Below are positions 35,240 through 44,083 of a stretch of 64,000 nt of DNA, piece after piece. Origin of the DNA: Agrobacterium tumefaciens. GTDB taxonomy: Bacteria > Pseudomonadota > Alphaproteobacteria > Rhizobiales > Rhizobiaceae. Numbering within the stretch: position 1 is the first letter of the stretch; each line of letters begins with the position of its first letter. The stretch covers positions 1 through 64,000 of the forward strand of contig JAGIAH010000015.1 in NCBI GenBank assembly GCA_017744915.1, given 5' to 3'. The translations under genes were made by a program, and so were the position numbers. Under the pieces are notes generated by a model. The model did no database searches, had not been told where the DNA came from, and saw only the letters and a list, made by a program, of their open reading frames with translations.

Positions 35240-35506
35240 CCACAGCCTGGCGCCGGCGAAAGTTCAGGTTCCGGCCGTTTTTCGACATACGGAATGAACG
35301 TCCCTGGCCATGCGTGAGTTCGAACACGCACAATTGACCAAATCCGATCGATTGCTCCACGATATTGCCATGAGACGGCCTGCATTTAGGATATTTCCAG
35401 GAACAGTGGGGCTCGATTTTCCATCCGGAAATGTGACAGACAGTCCAGGGGATCGCCACTACATATTGCATGACTTGACGCCGAACGGCCATCTGATGGG
35501 ATTTGC

Positions 35507-37201
35507 ATGATCCGTTTCTTTTCGGAGACCAATTTGAGACGCGCCCGGATTTCATCCGGCCTCATCATATTTGCTTTCGTCTTTTCCCACCTTTCCAATC
35601 ATTCCCTCGCACTCATCTCCATCGATACCGCCGAACGGGCGCGAAAATGGTTCAGCCTGATCTGGCTCAATCCCGTCAGCAGCCTGCTTTTTTATGGTTC
35701 GGTCGTGGTGCATGTCTGTCTTGTCCTGCGCTCGCTTTATTTGCGTAGAACGTTGCGCATGCCGCTACGCGAAGCGCTTCAGGTGATATTCGGCCTCTCG
35801 ATCCCGTTTCTGATCATCGGCCACGCCGTCAATATCCGCGTGTCGCACATGCTCTACGGCATCGACATCGGCTATTACACAATCGTTCGCCGGCTCTGGA
35901 TCAACAACCCCATCGGCGGTGCCTGGCAAAGCCTCGCCCTGATCGTCATCTGGATCCACGGATGTATCGGCCTTTATTTCTGGCTGCGTTATCGGAACTG
36001 GTATCCGAAAATTGCCGGCCTGTTCATGACGGTGGCTGTGATGCTGCCGCTATTGGCACTGCTGGGTTTCAGCGATGCCGGCCGCTGGCTCGAAGAGGTC
36101 GATCGGAAATATTCGCTTCCTCCGGGGCTCACCGATAACACCGTGCAACGAGACGAAATTTCGCTGCAGCGGGAAATGGAGACCAGGATCCAGTTCATCA
36201 CCGGCACGACGGAAGCGATTTTCGCCGGGGCGGTGGTGCTGGTCTTCTTATTGCGTGGCGCGCGCAGCTTCCGGCAGCGGCTGACCGCCATTGAAATCCG
36301 CTACGAACATGGCGCGCAGGCGCGTGTCCCGGCGGGGCTCAGCATTCTGGAAGCCAGCAGAATTGCCGGCATCCCGCATTATTCCGTCTGCGGCGGCAAG
36401 GGGCGCTGCTCGACCTGCCGGGTCAAGGTTCTCAGCAGCAAGGGTCCGCTTCCGCCGCCCGGCGATATCGAACAAACCACATTGCGGCGCATCCATGCCG
36501 ATTCGGACGTTAGGCTTGGCTGTCAGTTGCGCCCCACCAGCGATCTTGACGTCGCACTTCTGGTTTCACCGCCACAGCAGAGCGACCTGCCGGCGGATGC
36601 GCAGCCTGCCCGGCCCGGTCGGGAAGAGGAAATCGCCATCCTCTTCTGCGATCTGCGCAATTTCACCACGCTGTCGGAAGCGAAGCTGCCCTATGATGTG
36701 GTCTTTCTTCTCAACCGCTACTTCACCATCGTCGGCCAGGCCGTCGAACAGGCCGGTGGCCACCTCGACAAATTCATCGGCGATGGTGCCATGGCCCTTT
36801 TCGGACTGGGAGACAACGCGGAGCACGCCTGCCGCAACGCCATGAAGGCGGCGGCAGCCATATTGCGGGATATCGCAATCCTGAACGAGGGATTGGAGAA
36901 ACAATTCGCCGTCCGTCTGGAAGTCGTGATCGGCATTCATTCCGGCCCGACCATCGTCGGCGTCATGGGATATGGCGCCGCAAAAACCCTGACGGCCATC
37001 GGCGACACGGTGAATGTGGCAAGCCGGCTCGAATCCAAGGCGAAGGAATTCGGCGCCGCCATCGTGGTCTCCGAACCGGCCCTCATTCAGGCGGGACAGG
37101 ATATTGCCGATCTCAGAAGCGAAGATATCGCCATTCGCGGGCGAAACTCGCAGATGAAAGTGTTTCTGCTCTCCAAGGAAGAGAGCGAGCGCTATTTATA
37201 A
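35507..37201 (+). CDS. Membrane adenylate cyclase with 2Fe-2S ferredoxin domain
   Basis: 564 aa. Residues 15-250 hold about five to six membrane helices with His28, His69, His106 and His151, the last in WIHGCIGLYFWLRYRNWYP, which recalls the heme b helices of succinate dehydrogenase. Residues 265-355 form a plant-type ferredoxin domain with Cys295, Cys301, Cys304 and Cys339. Residues 375-555 form a class III cyclase domain with metal Asp382 (FCDLRNFT) and Asp426 (FIGDGAMALFG), transition-state Asn503 and Arg507 (DTVNVASRLES); Lys422 and Asp500 fit ATP specificity. It should make cAMP under redox control. It lies 267 bases after the hydrolase gene, with no feature I can support between them except a weak GCCGG/CCGGC hairpin near 35253. 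Confidence 0.88.
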   Translation: MIRFFSETNLRRARISSGLIIFAFVFSHLSNHSLALISIDTAERARKWFSLIWLNPVSSLLFYGSVVVHVCLVLRSLYLRRTLRMPLREALQVIFGLSIPFLIIGHAVNIRVSHMLYGIDIGYYTIVRRLWINNPIGGAWQSLALIVIWIHGCIGLYFWLRYRNWYPKIAGLFMTVAVMLPLLALLGFSDAGRWLEEVDRKYSLPPGLTDNTVQRDEISLQREMETRIQFITGTTEAIFAGAVVLVFLLRGARSFRQRLTAIEIRYEHGAQARVPAGLSILEASRIAGIPHYSVCGGKGRCSTCRVKVLSSKGPLPPPGDIEQTTLRRIHADSDVRLGCQLRPTSDLDVALLVSPPQQSDLPADAQPARPGREEEIAILFCDLRNFTTLSEAKLPYDVVFLLNRYFTIVGQAVEQAGGHLDKFIGDGAMALFGLGDNAEHACRNAMKAAAAILRDIAILNEGLEKQFAVRLEVVIGIHSGPTIVGVMGYGAAKTLTAIGDTVNVASRLESKAKEFGAAIVVSEPALIQAGQDIADLRSEDIAIRGRNSQMKVFLLSKEESERYL

Positions 37202-37225
37202 GCCCGGCGCTGCCGCGGCCGGGCT
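37201..37225. terminator. Hairpin between convergent cyclase and methyltransferase genes
   Basis: AGCCCGGC (37201-37208) pairs with GCCGGGCT (37218-37225) right after the cyclase stop and eight bases from the methyltransferase stop. The U-tract is weak on both sides, but the position between two convergent genes fits a shared terminator. Confidence 0.6.
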
Positions 37226-37233
37226 ATTCGGCC

Positions 37234-37716
37234 TCAAATCTTGCGATAGAGAAAATAACGGTCCGTCGGCACGCTTTCCGGCACCGGCAGCGGTTTCAGC
37301 ATGGCATGATCGAGCGGCAGGCCGCTGATGGCGATACCGCCTTTCGCCAGCATGCCCGCGGCAAGATCGGGCAACCATGTCAGGGTGACGGCATCCTTTT
37401 CCGGATAGCCCGTGCCGATATCGGCATGCACCATCGCCGCATCTGTGCCGATGAAAGCCGGAGCGGTTTGCGAGATTTCACCGATCACCAGATCCTCTTC
37501 CGGTGGAACGGAGGAGGCATGCGCGCCCATGGCCCTGTCAAAAGCGATGATGCGGCGGTTGGGAAACAGTTCCCGCAGATGATTGAAAGTGCGCCCGTTT
37601 CCAAGCCCGATTTCCATGAGCGCGCCCTCATCCGGCAGATCAAGATCGGCCTCGACATGGTTGAGGATATCGCGCTGCGCGGTTAACCGGCGAATGAAAC
37701 TGTCCAGTCTGCTCAT
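37234..37716 (-). CDS. Class I SAM-dependent methyltransferase-like protein
   Basis: 160 aa with a Rossmann SAM-binding start (ALMEIGLGNGRTFNHL, then RRIIAFDRAMGAH). The C-terminal half is short for a full methyltransferase and shows no clear substrate motif. Start ATG 37716 is used; the in-frame start at 37782 would reach into the upstream gene. It follows the nucleotide-sugar dehydrogenase by four bases, so it may modify a sugar or related metabolite; the function is not established. Confidence 0.7.
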   Translation of the reverse strand: MSRLDSFIRRLTAQRDILNHVEADLDLPDEGALMEIGLGNGRTFNHLRELFPNRRIIAFDRAMGAHASSVPPEEDLVIGEISQTAPAFIGTDAAMVHADIGTGYPEKDAVTLTWLPDLAAGMLAKGGIAISGLPLDHAMLKPLPVPESVPTDRYFLYRKI

Positions 37717-37720
37717 AATA

Positions 37721-39061
37721 TCAGGCCTTGATGATGTGTTTTGCGGCAATGTCCCGGCGCGCGAAGACATTCCGCGTGTCAATGATCAGCGGCGCCCAGT
37801 CGCTAATCGCAGCATAATCGACATTGTCGTGATCGGTTGCGACAAGAACGGCATCGAAGCCGCCGATGGTCTCACTATCCCAGGATACGGATTTCATGCC
37901 CATAAGGTGGCTATATTCCCGGGTTTTCGGAATTTCCGCCACATAGGGATCAAAATAGGCCGCTTCGCCGCCGCGCTCCTGAATAAGCTCCATCAGCTTC
38001 AGCGACGGGCTTTCGCGAATGTCGGGCACGTTTTTCTTGTAGGCGAGACCGACCACCAGCACCTTGGAGCGGCTGAGCGCCTTGCCGGAATGGATATCGA
38101 GCGCTTCGGCGACCCGCCCGACGACATGGCGCGGCATGCCGGTATTGATTTCGCCGGCAAGCTCGATGAACCGCGTCGGCAATTCATATTCGCGCGATTT
38201 CCAGGTGAGGTAGAACGGGTCGATCGGTATGCAATGGCCGCCGAGACCCGGACCGGGATAAAACGGCATGAAACCGAACGGCTTGGTTTTCGCCGCATCG
38301 ATCACTTCCCATATGTCGATACCCATCGCCTCGTAGACGACCTTGAGTTCGTTGACGAGCGCAATGTTGACGGCACGAAAGACGTTTTCGGTGATTTTCA
38401 CCGCCTCCGCCGTGGCATTGGTCGAGACCGGAACGATCTTCTTCACCACCGAGCCGTAAAATGCCGCCATCAGTTTTCCGGCAGCCTCGCCGTCACCGGC
38501 GACGACCTTCGGAATGGTCGAGGTTTCGAAATCGCGATTGCCGGGGTCTTCCCGCTCAGGTGAAAAGCCGATGAAGAAATCGACGCCGGAGACGAGGCCG
38601 GTGCTTTCCAGAATGGTCTTCACCACCCCGTCGGTCGTGCCGGGATAGGTGGTCGATTCCAGCACCACAAGCTGTCCCTTGCGCAGATGGGCGGCGATCT
38701 CCCGGCAGGTCTTTTCGACATAGGAAAGGTCAGGCTCGCGATATTTCGTCAGCGGCGTCGGCACGCAGATGGCGATCACATCACATTCGGCCAGTCTGGA
38801 GAAATCGCTGGTGGCAGCGAAACCGTCATCCTGCCGCACACTTGCCAGCACCTCATCCGAAACCGCCTCGATATAGCTGCGGCCCGCTTCGATCGCGGTA
38901 ATTTTACCGGGGTCGATATCGAAACCGACGACCTTGAAGCCGGCCTTGGCAACCGTCATGGCAAGCGGCAGGCCGACATAGCCGAGGCCGATCACCCCCG
39001 CTTTGGCGCTTTTGTTTTCAATGCTGGAAAGCAGGGTCTGGGAAATGTCTGGAGAAGTCAA
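37721..39061 (-). CDS. Nucleotide-sugar (UDP-sugar) 6-dehydrogenase
   Basis: 446 aa of the UDP-glucose/GDP-mannose dehydrogenase family, nearest in pattern to WbpA/WecC enzymes that oxidise UDP-HexNAc to the uronate. The NAD site is AGVIGLGYVGLPLAMTVAKA. The catalytic Cys lies in GPGLGGHCIPIDPFY, with AEAVKITENVFRAVNIAL as the central helix and GLAYKKNVPDIRESPS in the UDP-binding domain. It probably supplies a uronic acid for surface polysaccharide. It is divergent from the GT4 gene at 39189. Confidence 0.88.
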   Translation of the reverse strand: MTSPDISQTLLSSIENKSAKAGVIGLGYVGLPLAMTVAKAGFKVVGFDIDPGKITAIEAGRSYIEAVSDEVLASVRQDDGFAATSDFSRLAECDVIAICVPTPLTKYREPDLSYVEKTCREIAAHLRKGQLVVLESTTYPGTTDGVVKTILESTGLVSGVDFFIGFSPEREDPGNRDFETSTIPKVVAGDGEAAGKLMAAFYGSVVKKIVPVSTNATAEAVKITENVFRAVNIALVNELKVVYEAMGIDIWEVIDAAKTKPFGFMPFYPGPGLGGHCIPIDPFYLTWKSREYELPTRFIELAGEINTGMPRHVVGRVAEALDIHSGKALSRSKVLVVGLAYKKNVPDIRESPSLKLMELIQERGGEAAYFDPYVAEIPKTREYSHLMGMKSVSWDSETIGGFDAVLVATDHDNVDYAAISDWAPLIIDTRNVFARRDIAAKHIIKA

Positions 39062-39188
39062 AGCGTGTCACGCTCCGCGCATGTGCAAAAGATGCCTTTC
39101 AGTTGGGCAAGAATGACTGACCTGTCAAGGCTCGGGCCTTTCAAATTCCGGTTGACGCCCAAGCTGCCGGCGACGCACAACCATCGGC

Positions 39189-40286
39189 ATGAAGATCGCC
39201 TTTTATTCGCCGCTCAAATCACCCAACCATCCTGTTCCCTCCGGCGACCGGCTGATGGCCCGATTGTTGATGAAAGCGATGACGATGGGCGGCCATGACG
39301 TTTTTGTCGCCTCGGAACTGCGCAGCTTTCTGAAACAGCCGGACGATCCGGCACGGCCGTCGCTCGCCGAGGAAGCCGAGCGCGAAATCGAAACGATCTC
39401 GCGGCACTGGCGGCAGGAGGGCGCACCGGACCTCTGGTTTTGTTATCACCCCTATTACAAGGCCCCTGACTTGCTCGGCCCGGAACTGGCGCGACGTTTC
39501 GGCATCGCCTATCTGACCGCCGAGGCATCCTATTCGCCGAAGCGCAACGGCATGGGCTGGCAGGCGGTTCAGGATGATTTGCTCGCCGCATTGAACGGGG
39601 CTGCGGTCAATATCTGCTTCACCGCGCGGGATCGCGAAGGGCTGGTGCGCGCTTCTCCAACCCTGCAATGCGCGATGTTGCCGCCCTTCATCGAAGCCAC
39701 AGCGTTTCTCCACAACACACCGCGGCCGGAACATGGAAGGCTCGTCACCGTCGCCATGATGCGGGCGGGCGACAAGCTCTCAAGCTATCGCGCACTTTCC
39801 GAAGCGCTGGCCTTATTGCCTGAAAATCTCGACTGGACGCTGGATATCGTCGGCGACGGCCCGGAACGCGCAGCCGTAGAGGCCATGTTCAGCACGTTTC
39901 CCGATCACCGCCTTGTCTGGCATGGGGAAAAAGGCGCAACGGAGATTGCGGCACTTCTTTCAAAACCGTCCCTCTATGTCTGGCCGGGCCATGGCGAGGC
40001 CTATGGTCTCGCCTATCTCGAAGCACAGGCTGCTGGCCTGCCCGTCGTGGCAGAAAAAGTGGCCGGCGTTCCCGAAGTGGTAAAATCCGGCACGACAGGA
40101 TTACTGACACCGGAAAATGATACAGCCGCCTATGCCGAGGCGATACGGACCCTGCTCGGCGATGACAGGCAGCGTGAGGAACTGGCAGAAGCGGCCCGCC
40201 GGTTCGTCATCGATGAACGATCTCTGGAAAACGCCGCAACGAAACTGAACCATATCCTTATGCAGGCAAAGGCACGAAGATCATGA
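39189..40286 (+). CDS. GT4-family glycosyltransferase
   Basis: 365 aa, GT-B fold. The C-terminal nucleotide-sugar site has the EX7E motif in GHGEAYGLAYLEAQAAGLPV, preceded by LDIVGDGPERAAVEAMF and followed by GVPEVVKSGTTGLL. The N-terminal domain (MKIAFYSPLKSPNHPVPSGD) binds the acceptor. No membrane segment. It overlaps the deacetylase-like gene by four bases (ATGA), so they are coupled. Sugar and acceptor are unknown. Confidence 0.85.
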   Translation: MKIAFYSPLKSPNHPVPSGDRLMARLLMKAMTMGGHDVFVASELRSFLKQPDDPARPSLAEEAEREIETISRHWRQEGAPDLWFCYHPYYKAPDLLGPELARRFGIAYLTAEASYSPKRNGMGWQAVQDDLLAALNGAAVNICFTARDREGLVRASPTLQCAMLPPFIEATAFLHNTPRPEHGRLVTVAMMRAGDKLSSYRALSEALALLPENLDWTLDIVGDGPERAAVEAMFSTFPDHRLVWHGEKGATEIAALLSKPSLYVWPGHGEAYGLAYLEAQAAGLPVVAEKVAGVPEVVKSGTTGLLTPENDTAAYAEAIRTLLGDDRQREELAEAARRFVIDERSLENAATKLNHILMQAKARRS

Positions 40287-41026
40287 GTCTGGAAAAACTC
40301 GTCGCGGCACTGGATGAATGCAGCCGGCGCGGCATAAAGGCCGATCTCTGGCTCCGGGACGATGATGCGGTGGAGCCGACACAGCCGCTCGACATGCTGC
40401 TTGATCTTTGCGGCAGCTTTTCCGTTCCGGTCACGCTCGCGGTTATTCCCGAAATGACGACGGACAAGCTTGCAACGCATCTGGATGTCTCGGATATCGC
40501 TGAGGTCGCCGTCCATGGCTGGTCCCATGTGAATTATGCCGGAGCCAAGGAAAAGAAACAGGAACTCGGATCGCATCGCGACCCGGACATCGTTCTCGAT
40601 GAATTGCAATCCGGACTGGATAAGCTCCACGACCTGCATGGCGGACGTCTGGTACCGATGCTCGTGCCGCCATGGAACCGCATCGATGCCGGTATCGTGA
40701 AGGGGTTGGCCGATCTCGGATATCGGGCCTTATCCGTTTTCGGTCCCGAGAAAAACACCGTGCCGCCTTGCCTGAACACCCATGTCGATGTGATCGACTG
40801 GCACGGCAGCCGCGGCGGCCGCGACGACGACATCTTATTTGCCGAGACCGCCGCCCGCATCCTGCGCACCGCCGAAGAAGGCGGCGAGACCGGTATCCTT
40901 ACCCATCATCTTGTGCATGATGACAATGTCTGGCGCTTCCTGCGACGGCTTTTCGAAATAACCGCCGGGCATCCCGCCGCCCGCTGGCGTTCCTCGAGAG
41001 ACCTCGTCGACGAAATTTCACCATGA
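40283..41026 (+). CDS. Polysaccharide-deacetylase-like protein
   Basis: 247 aa with NodB-fold features: WLRDDDAVEP provides the metal and catalytic Asp pair, AVHGWSHVNY supplies an H-x3-H metal pair, and VPPWNRID and GILTHHLVHDD match later blocks. It probably acts on a polysaccharide precursor in the cytoplasm, since no signal peptide is present. It follows the GT4 gene directly. Its last nine bases overlap the convergent GT32 gene. Confidence 0.78.
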   Translation: MSLEKLVAALDECSRRGIKADLWLRDDDAVEPTQPLDMLLDLCGSFSVPVTLAVIPEMTTDKLATHLDVSDIAEVAVHGWSHVNYAGAKEKKQELGSHRDPDIVLDELQSGLDKLHDLHGGRLVPMLVPPWNRIDAGIVKGLADLGYRALSVFGPEKNTVPPCLNTHVDVIDWHGSRGGRDDDILFAETAARILRTAEEGGETGILTHHLVHDDNVWRFLRRLFEITAGHPAARWRSSRDLVDEISP

Positions 41027-41980
41027 CTTCCAGGCGATCAGCATTCCGCCCGCGTCGGCCGCAAGTTTCCGCCTGACCGCCTCCACCTCCTCAAGCGGCG
41101 CGCGGTCGGGAAGTGACGCGGCAACGAACGCTGCCGGGGCAAGGCTGATGCTGCCCGCCCGGGCGATGACGGTGAAGATCAGCGGGCCGGTCGACCACCA
41201 GGCCGGCGCACGCGGCATCTCCTCGATGACCCCCGGAAAAGCCTGCAACATCTTGCGGAAGACCGGATGTCCGACCGGTGCTGCGATGAAGGAATTGGCA
41301 AGCAGCGTGCTGCCCTGCCCCGTATCGCGCGGCGTTTTTTCGTCAAACGCCGTCAGCCCCGCCAAGGGCAGGAAGGAATCGAAACTCACATTGTCGCGCG
41401 CCGGATACCAGTCGCAATCGAGATAGATGCCGCCAAAACGTTCCAGCAGGATATAACGGGCCACATCCACCGCGCCGGGATAATCACCCTCGCCCAGCAT
41501 CCTGTTGAAGATGCTGTTCGAAAACACGCCCTCCCGCTCAAGATCGGCCTCCCGCCAGAGGCGATAATCGTACCCGTGCGTTGCGGCATGGGCCGCCCAG
41601 GCTTTGACCGATACCGGCGGAGCTTTTTCCCCAATCCATATCTGGTGAATGAGCCGCGGCACATCCTCCCGGCTTTTGAGATTGATCATGCGCCGTTCTT
41701 CCGGGGAAAACCGGGCATATTTTGCCAGCGCCTGCGGCGGCGGAACCAGCGTATATTGATACCCGACCCTGGCGACCAGATCGCCTTCGGCCTTGGCGAG
41801 ACGCAGCCGCGCGGCATGCAGACGGCGCGGCAGGCCGAGCACGGTTCGCTCACCCATCAGATGCGCGTCCTTTGCTGCAACCAGCGATAAGAGAAGCGCG
41901 TTGGCTTCGCCATATCGGCCATCATTTTGCAACTGCCGGGCTTTATCGAGCTCAGCGTCATAATATTTCTTGTCGGACAT
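41018..41980 (-). CDS. GT32-type glycosyltransferase (DXD)
   Basis: 320 aa. An N-terminal helical, TPR-like stretch is followed by a GT-A domain: PRLIHQIWIGEKAPP and RYILLERFGGIYLDCDWYP, with the DXD metal motif written DCD. This is the pattern of capsular and mannosyltransferase-like GT32 enzymes that use a nucleotide sugar with Mn. No signal peptide. It is convergent with the deacetylase-like gene. Confidence 0.82.
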   Translation of the reverse strand: MSDKKYYDAELDKARQLQNDGRYGEANALLLSLVAAKDAHLMGERTVLGLPRRLHAARLRLAKAEGDLVARVGYQYTLVPPPQALAKYARFSPEERRMINLKSREDVPRLIHQIWIGEKAPPVSVKAWAAHAATHGYDYRLWREADLEREGVFSNSIFNRMLGEGDYPGAVDVARYILLERFGGIYLDCDWYPARDNVSFDSFLPLAGLTAFDEKTPRDTGQGSTLLANSFIAAPVGHPVFRKMLQAFPGVIEEMPRAPAWWSTGPLIFTVIARAGSISLAPAAFVAASLPDRAPLEEVEAVRRKLAADAGGMLIAWKSW

Positions 41981-42190
41981 GGATCCTCATTCAAAAGCGC
42001 CCGTCAACATATCACGAAACAGGCGCCGTCAGGCAAGCCGCCGCATTTCGGCAGCCGGCTTTGAATTTGCTAAACAATTCGATGTTTCAGAGGCATAGAC
42101 AGACAACAAACCCTGCGATAACGTGAATTTAAGCCCTCCTGAACAATTGTCACAAGGCAACGATAAAGAGACGGCAAGGAACCTTTTGGC

Positions 42191-44083
42191 ATGAGTGCTG
42201 GCGCAGATTTGCTCCGTATTGAAAATCTGCGGGTCTCTTTTTCTCTCATGGGCGGCACCATCGATGCCGTCAGGGGCGCAAGCCTTCGTATTCTCCCGGG
42301 AAAAGTTACGGCTCTCGTCGGCGAATCCGGTTCCGGAAAATCCGTCATCGGCCAGACCATCATGGGCATCCATCCCAAGACGGCGCGGGTGAACGGCCGT
42401 GTGCTGTTTACCGATCCCGAGAATACCGCCCCCGGCCCGATCGATCTGCTGCAATTGCCGAAAGACGGCCGGGAAATCCGCTCGATACGCGGCAATCGCA
42501 TCGGTCTGATCTTTCAGGAGCCCATGACCTCGTTTTCGCCGCTGCACACCATCGGCAACCAGATCGATGAAGCGCTCAGAATCCACAGCATCCTGTCGCC
42601 GGCCGAGCGCGCGGAAAAAATGTATGAAACGCTCGATCTTGTAGGGTTTTCCAAGCCCAAGAAGGTCGTGAACATGTATCCCTTCGAACTGTCGGGCGGC
42701 ATGCGTCAGCGCGCCATGATCGCCATGGCGCTGATCTGTCGGCCTGCACTGCTGATTGCCGATGAGCCGACGACGGCGCTGGATGTGACGATACAGGCGC
42801 AAATCCTGAAGCTGCTGCGCGATCTCCAGAGCCGGTTGAACATGAGCATGCTGCTCATCACCCACGATCTTGGTGTGGTCGCCAACATCGCCGACGAGGT
42901 CGCCGTGATCTATCAGGGTGAGATCATGGAAGCCGGCACCGTCGATGACATTTTCAAGTCCCCGGGCCATCCCTATCTCAAGGGCCTGATGGCCGCCGTA
43001 CCGCATTTCGACATGAAGCCCGGCGAAAGGCTGAAGGCGCTACGCGAAATCAAGGTGGACCACGAAAGCCTTGTCGGCAAAAAGACCGCTGCCGTCAACA
43101 AAACCCCCGGCCCGCTTCTGACCGTCGACAATATCAGCAAGACCTTCACGACCCGCAAATCCAGCTGGTTCCGCAAAAGCGACGCCAATGCCACGAAGGC
43201 GGTCAACAGCGTCAGTTTTGAAATCCGCCGCGGCGAATGCCTCGGACTGGTCGGAGAAAGCGGCAGTGGCAAGACCACCGTCAGCAAAATCCTCATGCGC
43301 GCCGTTCGGCCGGACGAGGGTTCGGTGAACTTTCACCGGCCAGAGGGCGATATCGATGTCCTCAATGCGACGAACGGCGACCTCAAGGAGTTGCGCTCGA
43401 AGATACAGATGGTCTTCCAGGACCCGATTTCATCGCTGTCTCCCCGCATGACCGTCGGCAATATCCTGAGCGAGCCTCTCGAAATCCACGGGCGCGGCGA
43501 TGCGAAATACCGCGCAGAAAAAGTCCGTAATCTCGTAAGGGCCATTGGCCTTGGAGAAAGCGCGCTGAACCGCTACCCCCATAGTTTTTCCGGCGGCCAG
43601 AGGCAACGTATCGGCATTGCCCGCGCTTTGGCACTCGGCCCCGAATTGCTGATCTGCGATGAGCCCGTCTCCGCCCTCGATGTTTCGGTGCAGGCGCAAA
43701 TCCTCAATCTGCTGAAGGATTTGCAGCAGGATCTCGGGCTCACCTATCTCTTCATCTCGCATAATCTCGCGGTGGTGGATTATATGGCAGACCGCGTGGC
43801 GGTGATGTGCGAAGGTCGCATCGTGGAACTGGCGCCGCGGGAAATCCTGATGCGCTCTCCGGTCCATCCCTATACGAAATCCCTGCTGGCCGCTGTGCCT
43901 TTCCCCGATCTCGATCGTCCGCTCGATTTCCGCACCATCGGCAAGATCAGCGCAACGGGCAAATTCGACTGGGGCAAACAGTTCCGGGACGAGGGTGATG
44001 GCGACATGATTTCCGCCGATCTCGGCGAAGGCCATTTCGTCCTCGCCAACGGCAATGCCGATATCCGGGAGCTTCGCCCTTGA
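42191..44083 (+). CDS. Peptide-type ABC importer, double ATPase subunit
   Basis: 630 aa with two complete nucleotide-binding domains fused, as in YejF. Domain 1 has Walker [18 protein letters not shown] and Walker [14 protein letters not shown]; domain 2 has [16 protein letters not shown], signature [16 protein letters not shown] and [13 protein letters not shown]. Each is followed by an oligopeptide-transporter C-terminal segment ([29 protein letters not shown]). It heads an operon of four genes; the next gene starts within its stop (TTGA). The 210 bases before it contain no feature I can support. Confidence 0.9.
   Translation: MSAGADLLRIENLRVSFSLMGGTIDAVRGASLRILPGKVTALVGESGSGKSVIGQTIMGIHPKTARVNGRVLFTDPENTAPGPIDLLQLPKDGREIRSIRGNRIGLIFQEPMTSFSPLHTIGNQIDEALRIHSILSPAERAEKMYETLDLVGFSKPKKVVNMYPFELSGGMRQRAMIAMALICRPALLIADEPTTALDVTIQAQILKLLRDLQSRLNMSMLLITHDLGVVANIADEVAVIYQGEIMEAGTVDDIFKSPGHPYLKGLMAAVPHFDMKPGERLKALREIKVDHESLVGKKTAAVNKTPGPLLTVDNISKTFTTRKSSWFRKSDANATKAVNSVSFEIRRGECLGLVGESGSGKTTVSKILMRAVRPDEGSVNFHRPEGDIDVLNATNGDLKELRSKIQMVFQDPISSLSPRMTVGNILSEPLEIHGRGDAKYRAEKVRNLVRAIGLGESALNRYPHSFSGGQRQRIGIARALALGPELLICDEPVSALDVSVQAQILNLLKDLQQDLGLTYLFISHNLAVVDYMADRVAVMCEGRIVELAPREILMRSPVHPYTKSLLAAVPFPDLDRPLDFRTIGKISATGKFDWGKQFRDEGDGDMISADLGEGHFVLANGNADIRELRP

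Noticed and set aside
35240..35506. Possible genes in the gap before the cyclase
   Set aside because: Open frames in either direction are short, lack family patterns and have no convincing ribosome-binding site.
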